Of a DNA stretch of 64,000 nucleotides, positions 8,960 through 16,405 are shown one piece after another; the stretch's first letter is position 1; each line of letters starts with the position of its first letter. Origin of the DNA: Nonomuraea jiangxiensis (GTDB lineage: Bacteria; Actinomycetota; Actinomycetes; Streptosporangiales; Streptosporangiaceae); the NCBI RefSeq assembly GCF_900099965.1, contig NZ_FNDJ01000001.1, positions 419,766-483,765 of the forward strand, written 5' to 3'. The position numbers and the translations under genes were made by a program. Under the pieces are notes generated by a model. It was not told where the DNA came from. It saw only the letters and a list, made by a program, of their open reading frames with translations, and did not search any database.

Positions 8960-9367
8960 ATGTCCGCCATGACCTCCTCCAACGTGCCAACGGCCGGCTG
9001 GATCGTGTGGCCCCTGCGGGTGCTGTCCACCTTGCACCTGGCCGGGGTGCTCGGGCAGGCCGCGCTGGCCGGGCTCTTCGTCACCGGCGACGTCGACCTG
9101 CTCGCCTGGCACCGGAACAACGGTGCCGTCACCCACATGCTGCTGTACCTGCAGCTGCTGGCCGCGATCCTGCTGTGGCGGCCGGGCCGGGGACCGCTGT
9201 GGCCGGCGCTGGCCGGTCTGGGTCTCGTGGTCGCGGAGACGACGCAGATCACGCTGGGACAGGCGCGGATCCTGCAGCTGCACTTCCCGCTCGGCATGGC
9301 GATCTTCGGCCTGTCGGCCCTCTTCACCGCCTGGACCTGGCTCTCGTTCCGGGCGCGCACCGCATGA
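8960..9367 (+). CDS. Small 4-TM integral membrane protein
   Basis: A 135-residue protein with four hydrophobic helices: VLSTLHLAGVLGQAALAGLFV, HMLLYLQLLAAILLW, PALAGLGLVVAETTQITLG and MAIFGLSALFTAWTWLSF. GGAG lies 7 nt upstream of ATG 8960; ATG 8969 is an alternative. The stop overlaps the start of the multicopper oxidase gene (ATGA), so the two are translationally coupled. The helix with GLFVTGDVDLLAWHRNNG ... THMLL carries two His residues between segments, reminiscent of small haem- or quinone-linked proteins, but no known motif is clear. Likely a membrane partner of the exported oxidase. Confidence 0.8.
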   Translation: MSAMTSSNVPTAGWIVWPLRVLSTLHLAGVLGQAALAGLFVTGDVDLLAWHRNNGAVTHMLLYLQLLAAILLWRPGRGPLWPALAGLGLVVAETTQITLGQARILQLHFPLGMAIFGLSALFTAWTWLSFRARTA

Positions 9368-10845
9368 GCGCGCCTCCGATGTCCCGGCGGGGCTTCCTCG
9401 GGACGCTGGCCGGGGCCGGGCTCGCCGCCGCCGGGTGCGGCGCGTTCCCCGAGTCCGCGGGCCGGCTCCTGACCAGCCGCCTGCCGCTGCCCGCGCCCTT
9501 CACCGTGCCGCTGCCGATCCCGCCCCTCGCCCGCCCGGTGGCGCCCGGCCGGTACGAGGTCACGCAGCGGACGGCCAAGGTCGAGATCATCCCCGGCACG
9601 ACCACCGAGATCTGGGGCTACGACGCCACCTTCCCCGGCCCCACGTTCGAGCTGCGGCGCGGTGACCCCACCACGATCAGGGTGCGCAACGAGCTGCCCG
9701 AGCCCACCTCCACCCACCTGCACGGCGGCGTCAACCCGCCCGGCTCCGACGGCTACCCGACCGACCTCGTCGTCCCCCGCGGACACTCCGCGCACCCCCA
9801 CGGCGGCCACCCGAGCCACCCCGGGATGAGGCTCAACCCGGTGGCCAAGGACTACCACTATCCGCTGGACCAGCGGGCCGCCACGCTCTGGTACCACGAC
9901 CACCGCATGGACTTCACCGCGCCGCAGGTGTGGCGGGGGCTGGCCGGGCTCGCGCTCGTACGGGACGAGGAGGAGGACGCGCTGCCGCTGCCGCGCGGCG
10001 AGCGGGAGCTGCCGCTGCTGATCTGCGACAGGGCGTTCGAGGAGGACGGCTCCTTCCGCTATCCACGGGCGCACGACCCTCACTACATGGCGGGCGTCGA
10101 GGGCGACGTCATCCTGGTCAACGGCGCGCCCTGGCCGGTGGCCGAGGTGAGCGCCACCCGCCACCGGCTGCGGCTGCTGAACGCCTCCAACGCCCGAAGG
10201 TACCGGCTCCGGCTGGCGCCCGGCGGCCGGTTCACGCAGATCGGCAGCGACGCCGGGCTGCTGGCCGCGCCCGTCGCGCACGAGGTGATCCCGATCTCGC
10301 CGGGGGAGCGGTACGACGTCGTGGTGGACTTCTCCGCCTACCCCGTCGGCAGCGCGGTCACCCTGACGGACGAGCTCGCGGGGGACGTCATGCGGTTCGT
10401 GGTCACCCGCCGGGCCGCCGACGACAGCGCCGTTCCCGCGGTCCTGTCCCGCCCGCCGGAGCGGACGCGGGCGGTGGCCATGCGCGCGTTCGACTTCCGC
10501 AGGACGGGTGACGCGGGGAACGCCGCGTGGACGATCAACGGGCGGCCCTACCGCCCCGGCGCCCCGCTGGCCCGCCCCCGCCTGGGCACCGCCGAGATGT
10601 GGCGCCTGACCAGCGACTTCCACCATCCCGTGCACCTGCACCTGGCCCACTTCCAGGTGCTGGCGCGCGGCGGCCGGCCGCCGTCCGCCACCGACGCCGG
10701 CTGGAAGGACACCGTGGACGTGCGGCCGTACGAGGTCGTGGACGTGCTCGCCCGCTTCGACGGCCACCGCGGTCGCTACATGATCCACTGCCACAACCTC
10801 GAACACGAGGACATGGCGATGATGGCGGACTTCGACGTGGTCTAG
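9364..10845 (+). CDS. Tat-exported multicopper oxidase
   Basis: A 493-residue cupredoxin-type oxidase of the CotA/bilirubin oxidase/FtsP-like group. ATG 9364 overlaps the previous stop by 4 nt. The N terminus has a twin-arginine signal (MSRRGFLGTLAGAGLAAAGC), ending in a possible lipobox Cys. All four copper-ligand blocks are present: STHLHGG, WYHDHRMD, HPVHLHLAHF and HCHNLEHEDMAMM (the last gives the type-1 Cys, His and axial Met). It should oxidise phenolics or metal ions with reduction of O2 to water at the cell surface. An IS4 element sits 2 nt after the stop codon, leaving the gene intact but separating it from any original downstream sequence. Confidence 0.92.
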   Translation: MSAPPMSRRGFLGTLAGAGLAAAGCGAFPESAGRLLTSRLPLPAPFTVPLPIPPLARPVAPGRYEVTQRTAKVEIIPGTTTEIWGYDATFPGPTFELRRGDPTTIRVRNELPEPTSTHLHGGVNPPGSDGYPTDLVVPRGHSAHPHGGHPSHPGMRLNPVAKDYHYPLDQRAATLWYHDHRMDFTAPQVWRGLAGLALVRDEEEDALPLPRGERELPLLICDRAFEEDGSFRYPRAHDPHYMAGVEGDVILVNGAPWPVAEVSATRHRLRLLNASNARRYRLRLAPGGRFTQIGSDAGLLAAPVAHEVIPISPGERYDVVVDFSAYPVGSAVTLTDELAGDVMRFVVTRRAADDSAVPAVLSRPPERTRAVAMRAFDFRRTGDAGNAAWTINGRPYRPGAPLARPRLGTAEMWRLTSDFHHPVHLHLAHFQVLARGGRPPSATDAGWKDTVDVRPYEVVDVLARFDGHRGRYMIHCHNLEHEDMAMMADFDVV

Positions 10846-10847
10846 CC
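10840..10847. repeat. Target-site duplication, left copy
   Basis: GTCTAGCC directly abuts the left inverted repeat of the IS4 element and is repeated at 12354-12361. It includes the stop codon of the multicopper oxidase. Confidence 0.92.
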
Positions 10848-12353
10848 CCAATGCCGTGTAGTTAGCGTGATGCGGGTGTAGTCAAGGGCCGCTCGAAAAG
10901 GGAACGGAGCTCCTGCTAGAACGGTGTCGACCAAGATCACTGTTCGGGCGGGGAGCTCCGTTGGAGAGCAAGTCTGTCATCAATCGCACCCTGGTGGTGG
11001 CATCGGGCCCCTTCGCCCCCGGCCATCTCGGGGAACTGACTCAACTGATGCCCTTCGAGATGGTCGATGAGGCGCTGAAGCAGACCGGCCGGGTACAGCA
11101 GCGGGTCCGTGACCTCCCTTCCCGGGTGGCGGTCTACCTGATGGTGGCCGGGGCCTTGTTCCCCGAGCTGGGCTGGCGGCAGGTATGGCAGCGGCTGACG
11201 GCGGGGTTGACCGGCCTGACCGTCGCCGCCCCGACCGGTGCTGCGATGGCCCAAGCCCGCAAACGCATCGCAGCAGCCCCGCTACGGTGGCTGTTCGAGC
11301 TGTTACGCGGTCCGTCAGCCGGTACCGCCACCCCCGGCACCCACTGGCATGGACTGCTGGTCTGCGCGATCGATGGCACCGTCATGAGCGTGGCCGACAG
11401 CCCTGCCAACCTGGCCGTCTATCCCAAGCAGCGGGGTAACCACGGCGGCGCCGGATACCCGGCGCTACGCCTGCTGACCCTGCTCGCGTGCGGCACCCGC
11501 ACCCTGCTGGACGCGGTCTTCGCGCCGGCCTCGACCGGCGAGACCACCCTCGCACCGCGTCTGCTGGAGCGTCTGCATCGCGACATGATCGTCCTGCTGG
11601 ACCGCAACTTCGCCGTCTGCGCCCTGATCCAGGCCATCGCCGCCACCGGCGCCCATGTCCTGGTCCGGGTCAAGAACGGCCGCCGCCTGCCCCTCCTGGC
11701 CCGCTGCCATGACGGCTCCTACCTGTCCCGGCTGGGAGCCACCCCCGTGCGCGTCATCGACGCCGTCATCACCATCACCACCCGAGCGGGCCACCGCACC
11801 AGCGCCTACCGCCTGGTCACCACCCTCACCGATGCGCACCGCCACCCCGCGGCCGATCTACTCACCCTCTACCACCAGCGCTGGGAGATCGAGACCGCCT
11901 ACCTGGAGATCAAGTCCACCATCCTCGGCGGGCGGGTGCTGCGCGCCCGCACACCCGATGGCCTGGACCAGGAAGTCCACGCCCTCCTGGTCGCCTACCA
12001 ACTCCTGCGCCTGGCCATGGCCGAGGCCACCACTCACCGGCCCGGCCTCGATCCTGACCGGGCCAGCTTCACCATCGCCCTGAACACTGCCCGTGACCTG
12101 GTCATCCAGGCAGCCGGCGTGATCGCCGACACCGTCATCGACCTGCTCGGCACCATCGGACGCCAGGTCCTGGCCAACCTCATGCCCGACCGGCGTATCC
12201 GGACTCGTCCCCGCCTCGTCAAACGTGCCATCTCCAAGCACAACGCAAGGGGCACCGTCGACCGCACCAGCTACAAAGCCACGATCGGCATCGAGATCCG
12301 CACCAGCTCAGAGCCTTGACGAAGCAGCCAAGGCCCTAACTACACGGCATTGG
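10848..12353 (+). mobile_element. Complete IS4-family insertion sequence, 1506 bp
   Basis: The ends are perfect 18-bp inverted repeats: CCAATGCCGTGTAGTTAG at 10848-10865 and its reverse complement at 12336-12353. An 8-bp direct repeat GTCTAGCC flanks the element (10840-10847 and 12354-12361), the target-site duplication. A single 452-codon transposase fills the interior. With intact ends, duplication and frame, this is probably a recent and potentially active insertion. The left copy of the duplication contains the TAG stop of the multicopper oxidase. Confidence 0.95.
10961..12319 (+). CDS. IS4-family DDE transposase
   Basis: A 452-residue transposase. It has the IS4 N-terminal domain (residues 1-100, ELGWRQVWQRLTAGL) and an RNase-H-like core with the DDE triad in context: D138 (CAIDGTVMSVADS), D214 (MIVLLDRNF) and the C-terminal block YHQRWEIETAYLEIK that carries the catalytic Glu and the IS4 Y-R-E-K-like signature. 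The start is TTG (10961) after GGGGAG; no better in-frame start lies between the inverted repeat and the conserved region. Length and frame are intact, so the protein should be functional in cut-and-paste transposition of this element. Confidence 0.92.
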   Translation: MESKSVINRTLVVASGPFAPGHLGELTQLMPFEMVDEALKQTGRVQQRVRDLPSRVAVYLMVAGALFPELGWRQVWQRLTAGLTGLTVAAPTGAAMAQARKRIAAAPLRWLFELLRGPSAGTATPGTHWHGLLVCAIDGTVMSVADSPANLAVYPKQRGNHGGAGYPALRLLTLLACGTRTLLDAVFAPASTGETTLAPRLLERLHRDMIVLLDRNFAVCALIQAIAATGAHVLVRVKNGRRLPLLARCHDGSYLSRLGATPVRVIDAVITITTRAGHRTSAYRLVTTLTDAHRHPAADLLTLYHQRWEIETAYLEIKSTILGGRVLRARTPDGLDQEVHALLVAYQLLRLAMAEATTHRPGLDPDRASFTIALNTARDLVIQAAGVIADTVIDLLGTIGRQVLANLMPDRRIRTRPRLVKRAISKHNARGTVDRTSYKATIGIEIRTSSEP

Positions 12354-12361
12354 GTCTAGCC
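12354..12361. repeat. Target-site duplication, right copy
   Basis: GTCTAGCC directly abuts the right inverted repeat of the IS4 element, matching 10840-10847. Removing the element and one copy restores a continuous intergenic sequence leading to the FAH-family gene. Confidence 0.92.
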
Positions 12362-12450
12362 CGCCCTGATGATCACCCCGGGGAGCGCTCGGGCCGGGCG
12401 GGTGGGGGACACTCTCAGCAGACTCGTCTGAAGAGAATGAGGAGCAGGGC

Positions 12451-13317
12451 ATGCACATCGTACGGTTCGTCAGCCCCCTGACCGACGCGCCCGCGGTGGG
12501 CGTCGACGACGGCGAGCACGTGGTGGAGCTGGCCGGAGTCACGACCGTAGGTGAGTTGTTGCGGCTGCCCGCCGCGGACCTCCGCGAGCGGTGCTCGGCG
12601 GCGGACGGAGCTCGGCACCCGTCGGCGGCGGTGCGCCGGCTGGCGCCGGTGGACGGGCTCATGGAGGTGTGGGCGGCGGGCGTGACCTACCGGCGCTCGC
12701 GCGAGGCGCGGGTGGTGGAGAGCGAGCGCTCCGCCGACGTGTACGAGCTGGTCTACGACGCCGAGCGGCCCGAACTGTTCTTCAAGTCGGTGGCCTGGAA
12801 GGTCTCCGGGGACGGCGGGCGCATCTCCGTGCGCGCCGACTCGGAGATCGACGTGCCGGAGCCGGAGCTGGGCCTGGTGTTGAACGCGGCCGGTGAGATC
12901 GCCGGCTACACCGTGGTGGACGACGTGAGCTCGCGCAGCATCGAGGGCGTCAACCCTCTCTACCTGCCGCAGGCGAAGATCTACCTGGGCGGGTGCGCCG
13001 TGGGCCCGGCGATCAGGCCCGCGTGGGAGGTGCCGGACCCGTACGCGCTGGAGATCACGCTGACCATCGTCCGGGCGGGGGAGACCGTGTGGGACGGGAA
13101 GGCGTCCACGTCGGAGCTGAACCGGCGGCTGGACGACCTGGCGGCATACCTGTTCCGTGCCGACGACTTCCCTGACGGCGTCATCCTGGCCACCGGCACC
13201 AGCCTGGTCCCCGACCTGCCGTTCACGCTGGCGGACGGTGACACGGTGACCATCGGCATCGACGAGATCGGCACCCTGACGACGACCGTGGTGCGCGGTC
13301 TGGCGGCCATGCGCTGA
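12451..13317 (+). CDS. FAH-family 2-keto-3-deoxy sugar acid dehydratase-like protein
   Basis: A 288-residue protein; GAGGAG lies 8 nt upstream of ATG. The C-terminal two thirds is the fumarylacetoacetate hydrolase fold: [37 protein letters not shown], the metal-binding acidic residues in [16 protein letters not shown] and [17 protein letters not shown], then [17 protein letters not shown]. The combination [12 protein letters not shown] plus LPQAKxYxGxCAxGP is what I associate with 2-keto-3-deoxy-arabinonate dehydratases (archaeal KdaD type) rather than true FAH, so a role in oxidative, non-phosphorylative pentose or sugar-acid breakdown is likely. It is monocistronic and convergent with the beta-helix glycanase. 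The substrate is inferred. Confidence 0.8.
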   Translation: MHIVRFVSPLTDAPAVGVDDGEHVVELAGVTTVGELLRLPAADLRERCSAADGARHPSAAVRRLAPVDGLMEVWAAGVTYRRSREARVVESERSADVYELVYDAERPELFFKSVAWKVSGDGGRISVRADSEIDVPEPELGLVLNAAGEIAGYTVVDDVSSRSIEGVNPLYLPQAKIYLGGCAVGPAIRPAWEVPDPYALEITLTIVRAGETVWDGKASTSELNRRLDDLAAYLFRADDFPDGVILATGTSLVPDLPFTLADGDTVTIGIDEIGTLTTTVVRGLAAMR

Positions 13318-13443
13318 CACCGGCCGCCGCCCGGCACCCACGCGCGACCGTCCGCGACCGGTGGCCGGCCGCCCGGGACCCTCGGGCGACCGGCCAGGAC
13401 CCCTCCGGCGACCGGCCGGAACCCTAGGGCGGCCGGGAGCGGG

Positions 13444-15456
13444 TTACCAGGTGGACGGGGCCGGGGGCGGGACGACCGGCGGGCGGTCGTCGCAGGTGAT
13501 GGTGTTCGGCAGCAGCCACGGCGCGAGCCACGGCCCCGTCGTGCCGCCGCCGTCATTGCCGCCCAGGTCCGTCAGCGAGAACTCCGAGCCCGTCGGCGGG
13601 AAGCCGAACGAGCCGCAGTTGTTCACCCCGACCGCCCCGACGTTGCGCGCGTCCACATTCTCGAACGTGGCCGAGCCGCGCACCCGGGCGCTGACCACCG
13701 AGGTTCCGGTGCCGTCCACCCGGATGTCCTTGAAGTGCACGTTCGTGATCGAGTACAGGTCCTTCACCGACCACTCGCTCACCAGCATGATCGCGTTGTA
13801 GGTGTTGTCCAGGAAGTGGTTGCCGACCACCTGGGTGTCGGCGGAGATGTCCTTCTCCAGCGCGTAGAACCAGATCGCGCCCAGCCCGATGTTCCAGTTC
13901 AGCTCGTACGTCCCCGACCGCACCGTGGTGTTGTCCGCGATCCGCAACCGCCCGGTGAACGGCTCGGCGCCGAACCGGGAGCCGACCTGGATGGCGCTGC
14001 CCTCCCGGACGGGGTCGGCGACGAGGTTGCCGGCGATGGTGTTGTCCCGGCCGCCGTAGACGGCGATGCCGTTGGCCAGCACCGGCGACTGCACGGTGTT
14101 GCGGACGATCGTGTTGCCGCTGTTGGCCGTCTTCTCCGACCACATGGCCAGCGCGTCGTCACCGGTGTTGCGGAGGAAGTTGCCGGAGATGACCGAGTCC
14201 GTGACGCCGGTGTGGAAGTTGATGGCGTCCGCGATCTGGTCGACGATGACGTTGTTCGTGATCCGCAGGTTGCGCATCGGCCCGTCGAACCACATGCCCA
14301 CCTTCGTGTGGCGGATGTGCAGGCCGTCGATGGTGGAGTCGCTCATCGCGCCGCCGATGCCGTTCACCTGGTCGGTGTCGATGCGCTCGCGTACGTCGCC
14401 CTCGATCGCGAACCCCGACAGGTGCACGTTCCTGCTGCCGCCGTCGGCCGCGTCTTTGCCGTAGAAGCCGACGCCCGTGTGCACGGAGCCGTCGGGGGCG
14501 GGGGTGTCCAGCGCGACCTCGCGGCCCCGGATGATCGTGTACCAGCTCCCCGCCCCGGCGATCGTCACGTCGTCCACGATGATGTGCCGGTTGACCTGGT
14601 ACGTCCCCGGCGGGACGTACACCTTGAGCCGGTTGCGCTTGGCGAAGGCGATGGCCCGGTCGAAGGCCGACGCCGACTCGCGCCGCCCGGTCGGGTCCGC
14701 CCCGAACGCTCGCACGTCGGCCGCCCGGCTCACCACCCGCGGCGGGCCGACGAGCTCGGAGTCGAGCAGGTCGATCACCGTCCAGGCGGCGGCGCTCCGC
14801 GCGGGGACCGTCAGGCGTACCCGGTCGCCGGCGCGGTAGCGCTTGCCCAGCAGCAGGCGCTGCTCGTCGTAGAAGTGGCTGGGCCGGAACGGCTTGGTGA
14901 TCACCGGTGGCGGCGTCGTGGCGGCGGGCACGCAGGCGCACTCGGTGATCCACCAGTCGGGGTGCAGCAGGTCGGCGCCCGGGTCGTTGGAGAACGGGTA
15001 CTGGTTGTAGAGCCACGCGTACTGCGACGTGAGCGTCATGGTCCGGCGGTCCTTGCCGTTGACCGTGACGTCGAGCGGCGCGGTGATGCCGCCTCCGCCG
15101 GGCGCGTCCGGGATGCTGTAGCGCACGGTGATGGCGTTGGCCGCGGCCGGCAGGGTGAACTCCACGTGCTGCCCCGGCACCAGCCTGACCGCCGTCCGCC
15201 CGGACGCCTCGGCGGGCAGCGTGTACGCGGTGCGGTCCGGGCCGATGACCGTGCCGTTGGTGGCGGCGTTCTCCGCCTCCTGCTCGGCGAAGTCCACGGC
15301 GGCACCCCGGCCCGCGACGAGCGCCGGATCCAGCCCCGCCCGCGTCACGACGGGCGCCCGGCCGGCCGTGGCGTGGGCGAAGGCGGCGGGCGGCGCGAGG
15401 CCGGCGGCCAGGACGAGGGCGGCTGACACCGCGATGACGCGAGGGACGCGGAACAT
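13444..15456 (-). CDS. Secreted parallel beta-helix glycanase, GH87 (alpha-1,3-glucanase)-like
   Basis: A 670-residue secreted protein; ATG 15456 starts a clean signal peptide (VIAVSAALVLAAGLAPPAAFA). Residues ~45-250 form a carbohydrate-binding-like region (AVDFAEQEAENAATNGTVIGP, FTLPAAANAITVRYSIPDA). From ~residue 255 begins a right-handed beta-helix of the pectate-lyase superfamily: DVRAFGADPTGRRESASAFDRAI, VYVPPGTYQVNRHIIV, VTIAGAGSWYTIIRG, HLSGFAIEGDV, GLHIRHTKVGMWFDG and GNFLRNTGDDALAMWS (the paired acidic residues of a glycanase site). This order resembles GH87 mycodextranase/alpha-1,3-glucanases, which attack fungal wall alpha-glucan; a GH55 or polysaccharide-lyase member is the alternative. 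It is convergent with the FAH gene. Confidence 0.75.
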   Translation of the reverse strand: MFRVPRVIAVSAALVLAAGLAPPAAFAHATAGRAPVVTRAGLDPALVAGRGAAVDFAEQEAENAATNGTVIGPDRTAYTLPAEASGRTAVRLVPGQHVEFTLPAAANAITVRYSIPDAPGGGGITAPLDVTVNGKDRRTMTLTSQYAWLYNQYPFSNDPGADLLHPDWWITECACVPAATTPPPVITKPFRPSHFYDEQRLLLGKRYRAGDRVRLTVPARSAAAWTVIDLLDSELVGPPRVVSRAADVRAFGADPTGRRESASAFDRAIAFAKRNRLKVYVPPGTYQVNRHIIVDDVTIAGAGSWYTIIRGREVALDTPAPDGSVHTGVGFYGKDAADGGSRNVHLSGFAIEGDVRERIDTDQVNGIGGAMSDSTIDGLHIRHTKVGMWFDGPMRNLRITNNVIVDQIADAINFHTGVTDSVISGNFLRNTGDDALAMWSEKTANSGNTIVRNTVQSPVLANGIAVYGGRDNTIAGNLVADPVREGSAIQVGSRFGAEPFTGRLRIADNTTVRSGTYELNWNIGLGAIWFYALEKDISADTQVVGNHFLDNTYNAIMLVSEWSVKDLYSITNVHFKDIRVDGTGTSVVSARVRGSATFENVDARNVGAVGVNNCGSFGFPPTGSEFSLTDLGGNDGGGTTGPWLAPWLLPNTITCDDRPPVVPPPAPSTW

Positions 15457-15587
15457 CGATCGCTCGTTTCTCTCGGGGGGTGAGGTGACAGTAAGCGGCA
15501 GCACCCCGCTTCACAAGGTGTTGTGCGCGATTTTCGTCATCCTGCAAGAAGTCTGCGGCGTTAGCTCAACTACTTGCGTTGGCTTGC

Positions 15588-15968
15588 GTGCGTCCCCCGG
15601 TGCTCCTGGCTCTGTTGCTCGCCTGCGCCACCACGGCCCTTCCCATGACCGGGCCCGTGCAAGCCGGCACCGCGCATGGGGTCACCTACGACAGGTACTC
15701 GCTGATGGTGGACGGCCGCCGCCTCATCCTGCAGTCGGCCGAGTTCCACTACTTCCGCCTGCCCGGCCCCGCGCTGTGGCGGGACGTGCTGGAAAAGCTC
15801 AAGGCGGCCGGATTCAACGCCGAGAGCACCGGCGGCGGCTTCCCCGCCGGGGTGCTGGACGAGCATGGGACCAACACCCTCGCGCTCGCCGTCACCGCCG
15901 AGCAGCCGGTGCCGGGCCCCGGCCCGATCGACCTGTTCGCCTACGCAAACGTCCGCACCACCCGCTGA
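15588..15968 (+). pseudogene. GH35 beta-galactosidase remnant with in-frame internal deletion
   Basis: An open 126-codon frame, GTG start. After a signal peptide (LLALLLACATTALPMTGPVQA) comes a typical GH35 beginning: GVTYDRYSLMVDGRRLILQSAEFHYFRLPGPALWRDVLEKLKAAGFN. It should continue with the catalytic barrel (AVSxYFDWGYH...), but instead passes, in frame, through GGG into FPAGVLDEHGTNTLALAVTAE and IDLFAYANVRTTR, which look like the extreme C terminus of a GH35 enzyme. Full-length members have about 600-900 residues, so the whole catalytic domain is missing. The frame is intact, so a short secreted protein might still be made, but it cannot hydrolyse galactosides. GH35 identity rests on motif recognition. 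Confidence 0.75.
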
Positions 15969-15977
15969 ACCGGGCTT

Positions 15978-16310
15978 CTAGTCGCGCTCGGGCACGGCCA
16001 TCTCGCCGAGCAGGGACCAGTCGTCCTGCGGCACGGTCACGTTGACGATGCGCGGCGTCTCGGCCAGGTGCGGCGGGAGCGTCTGCTGGGCCTGCTTGAA
16101 GTGGGCCGACTGCACGTGCGCCGCCCCGGCCTCGTCGTCGCGGAACGCCTCCACCAGCACGTATTCGGTGGGATCGGCCACGCTGCGCGACCAGTCGAAC
16201 CAGAGACAGCCCGGCTCGGCCCTGGTGGCCTCGGTGAACTCGCCGACGATCTCGGTCCAGCGGTCGGCGTGCTCGGGCAGAATGCGAAACTTGGCGGTAA
16301 TGAAGATCAT
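15978..16310 (-). CDS. ABM-domain (quinol monooxygenase-like) protein
   Basis: A 110-residue single-domain protein of the antibiotic biosynthesis monooxygenase (dimeric alpha-beta barrel, YgiN-like) family: MIFITAKFRILPEHADRW, then EFTEATRAEPGCLWFDWSRS, EYVLVEAFRDDEAGAAHVQSAHF and PPHLAETPRIVNV. Such proteins act without cofactor on quinols or polyketide phenols, or degrade haem; which applies here is not readable. GGAG precedes the start. It is divergent from the LanC-like gene across a 95-bp region holding a palindrome at 16364-16378, so the two may share a regulator. Confidence 0.88.
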   Translation of the reverse strand: MIFITAKFRILPEHADRWTEIVGEFTEATRAEPGCLWFDWSRSVADPTEYVLVEAFRDDEAGAAHVQSAHFKQAQQTLPPHLAETPRIVNVTVPQDDWSLLGEMAVPERD

Positions 16311-16363
16311 GGCGCTGGCTCCGTAGATCGGCTGTGCTACGGGACGAGCTTAGCGGCCGGCAA

Positions 16364-16399
16364 GTTATCCGGGATAACCTACCAAAAGTATGGGATAAT
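16364..16399. promoter_or_regulatory. 15-bp perfect palindrome and -10 box before the LanC-like gene
   Basis: GTTATCCGGGATAAC (16364-16378) is a perfect palindrome around a single G. The half-site GGGATAA recurs 15 nt further on inside TATGGGATAATAG. There GATAAT (16394-16399) is a good -10 element placed 6 nt before the GTG start at 16406, so transcription would begin at or near the start codon (leaderless mRNA). An operator overlapping the promoter core suggests repression of the LanC-like gene, and perhaps also of the divergent ABM gene. Confidence 0.55.
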
Positions 16400-16405
16400 A
16401 GCCTG

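Noticed and set aside
13318-13443. Repeated CGACCGGCC motifs between FAH and beta-helix genes
   Set aside because: Short, irregular GC-rich copies in a convergent intergenic region; probably part of terminator hairpins, not a defined repeat family.
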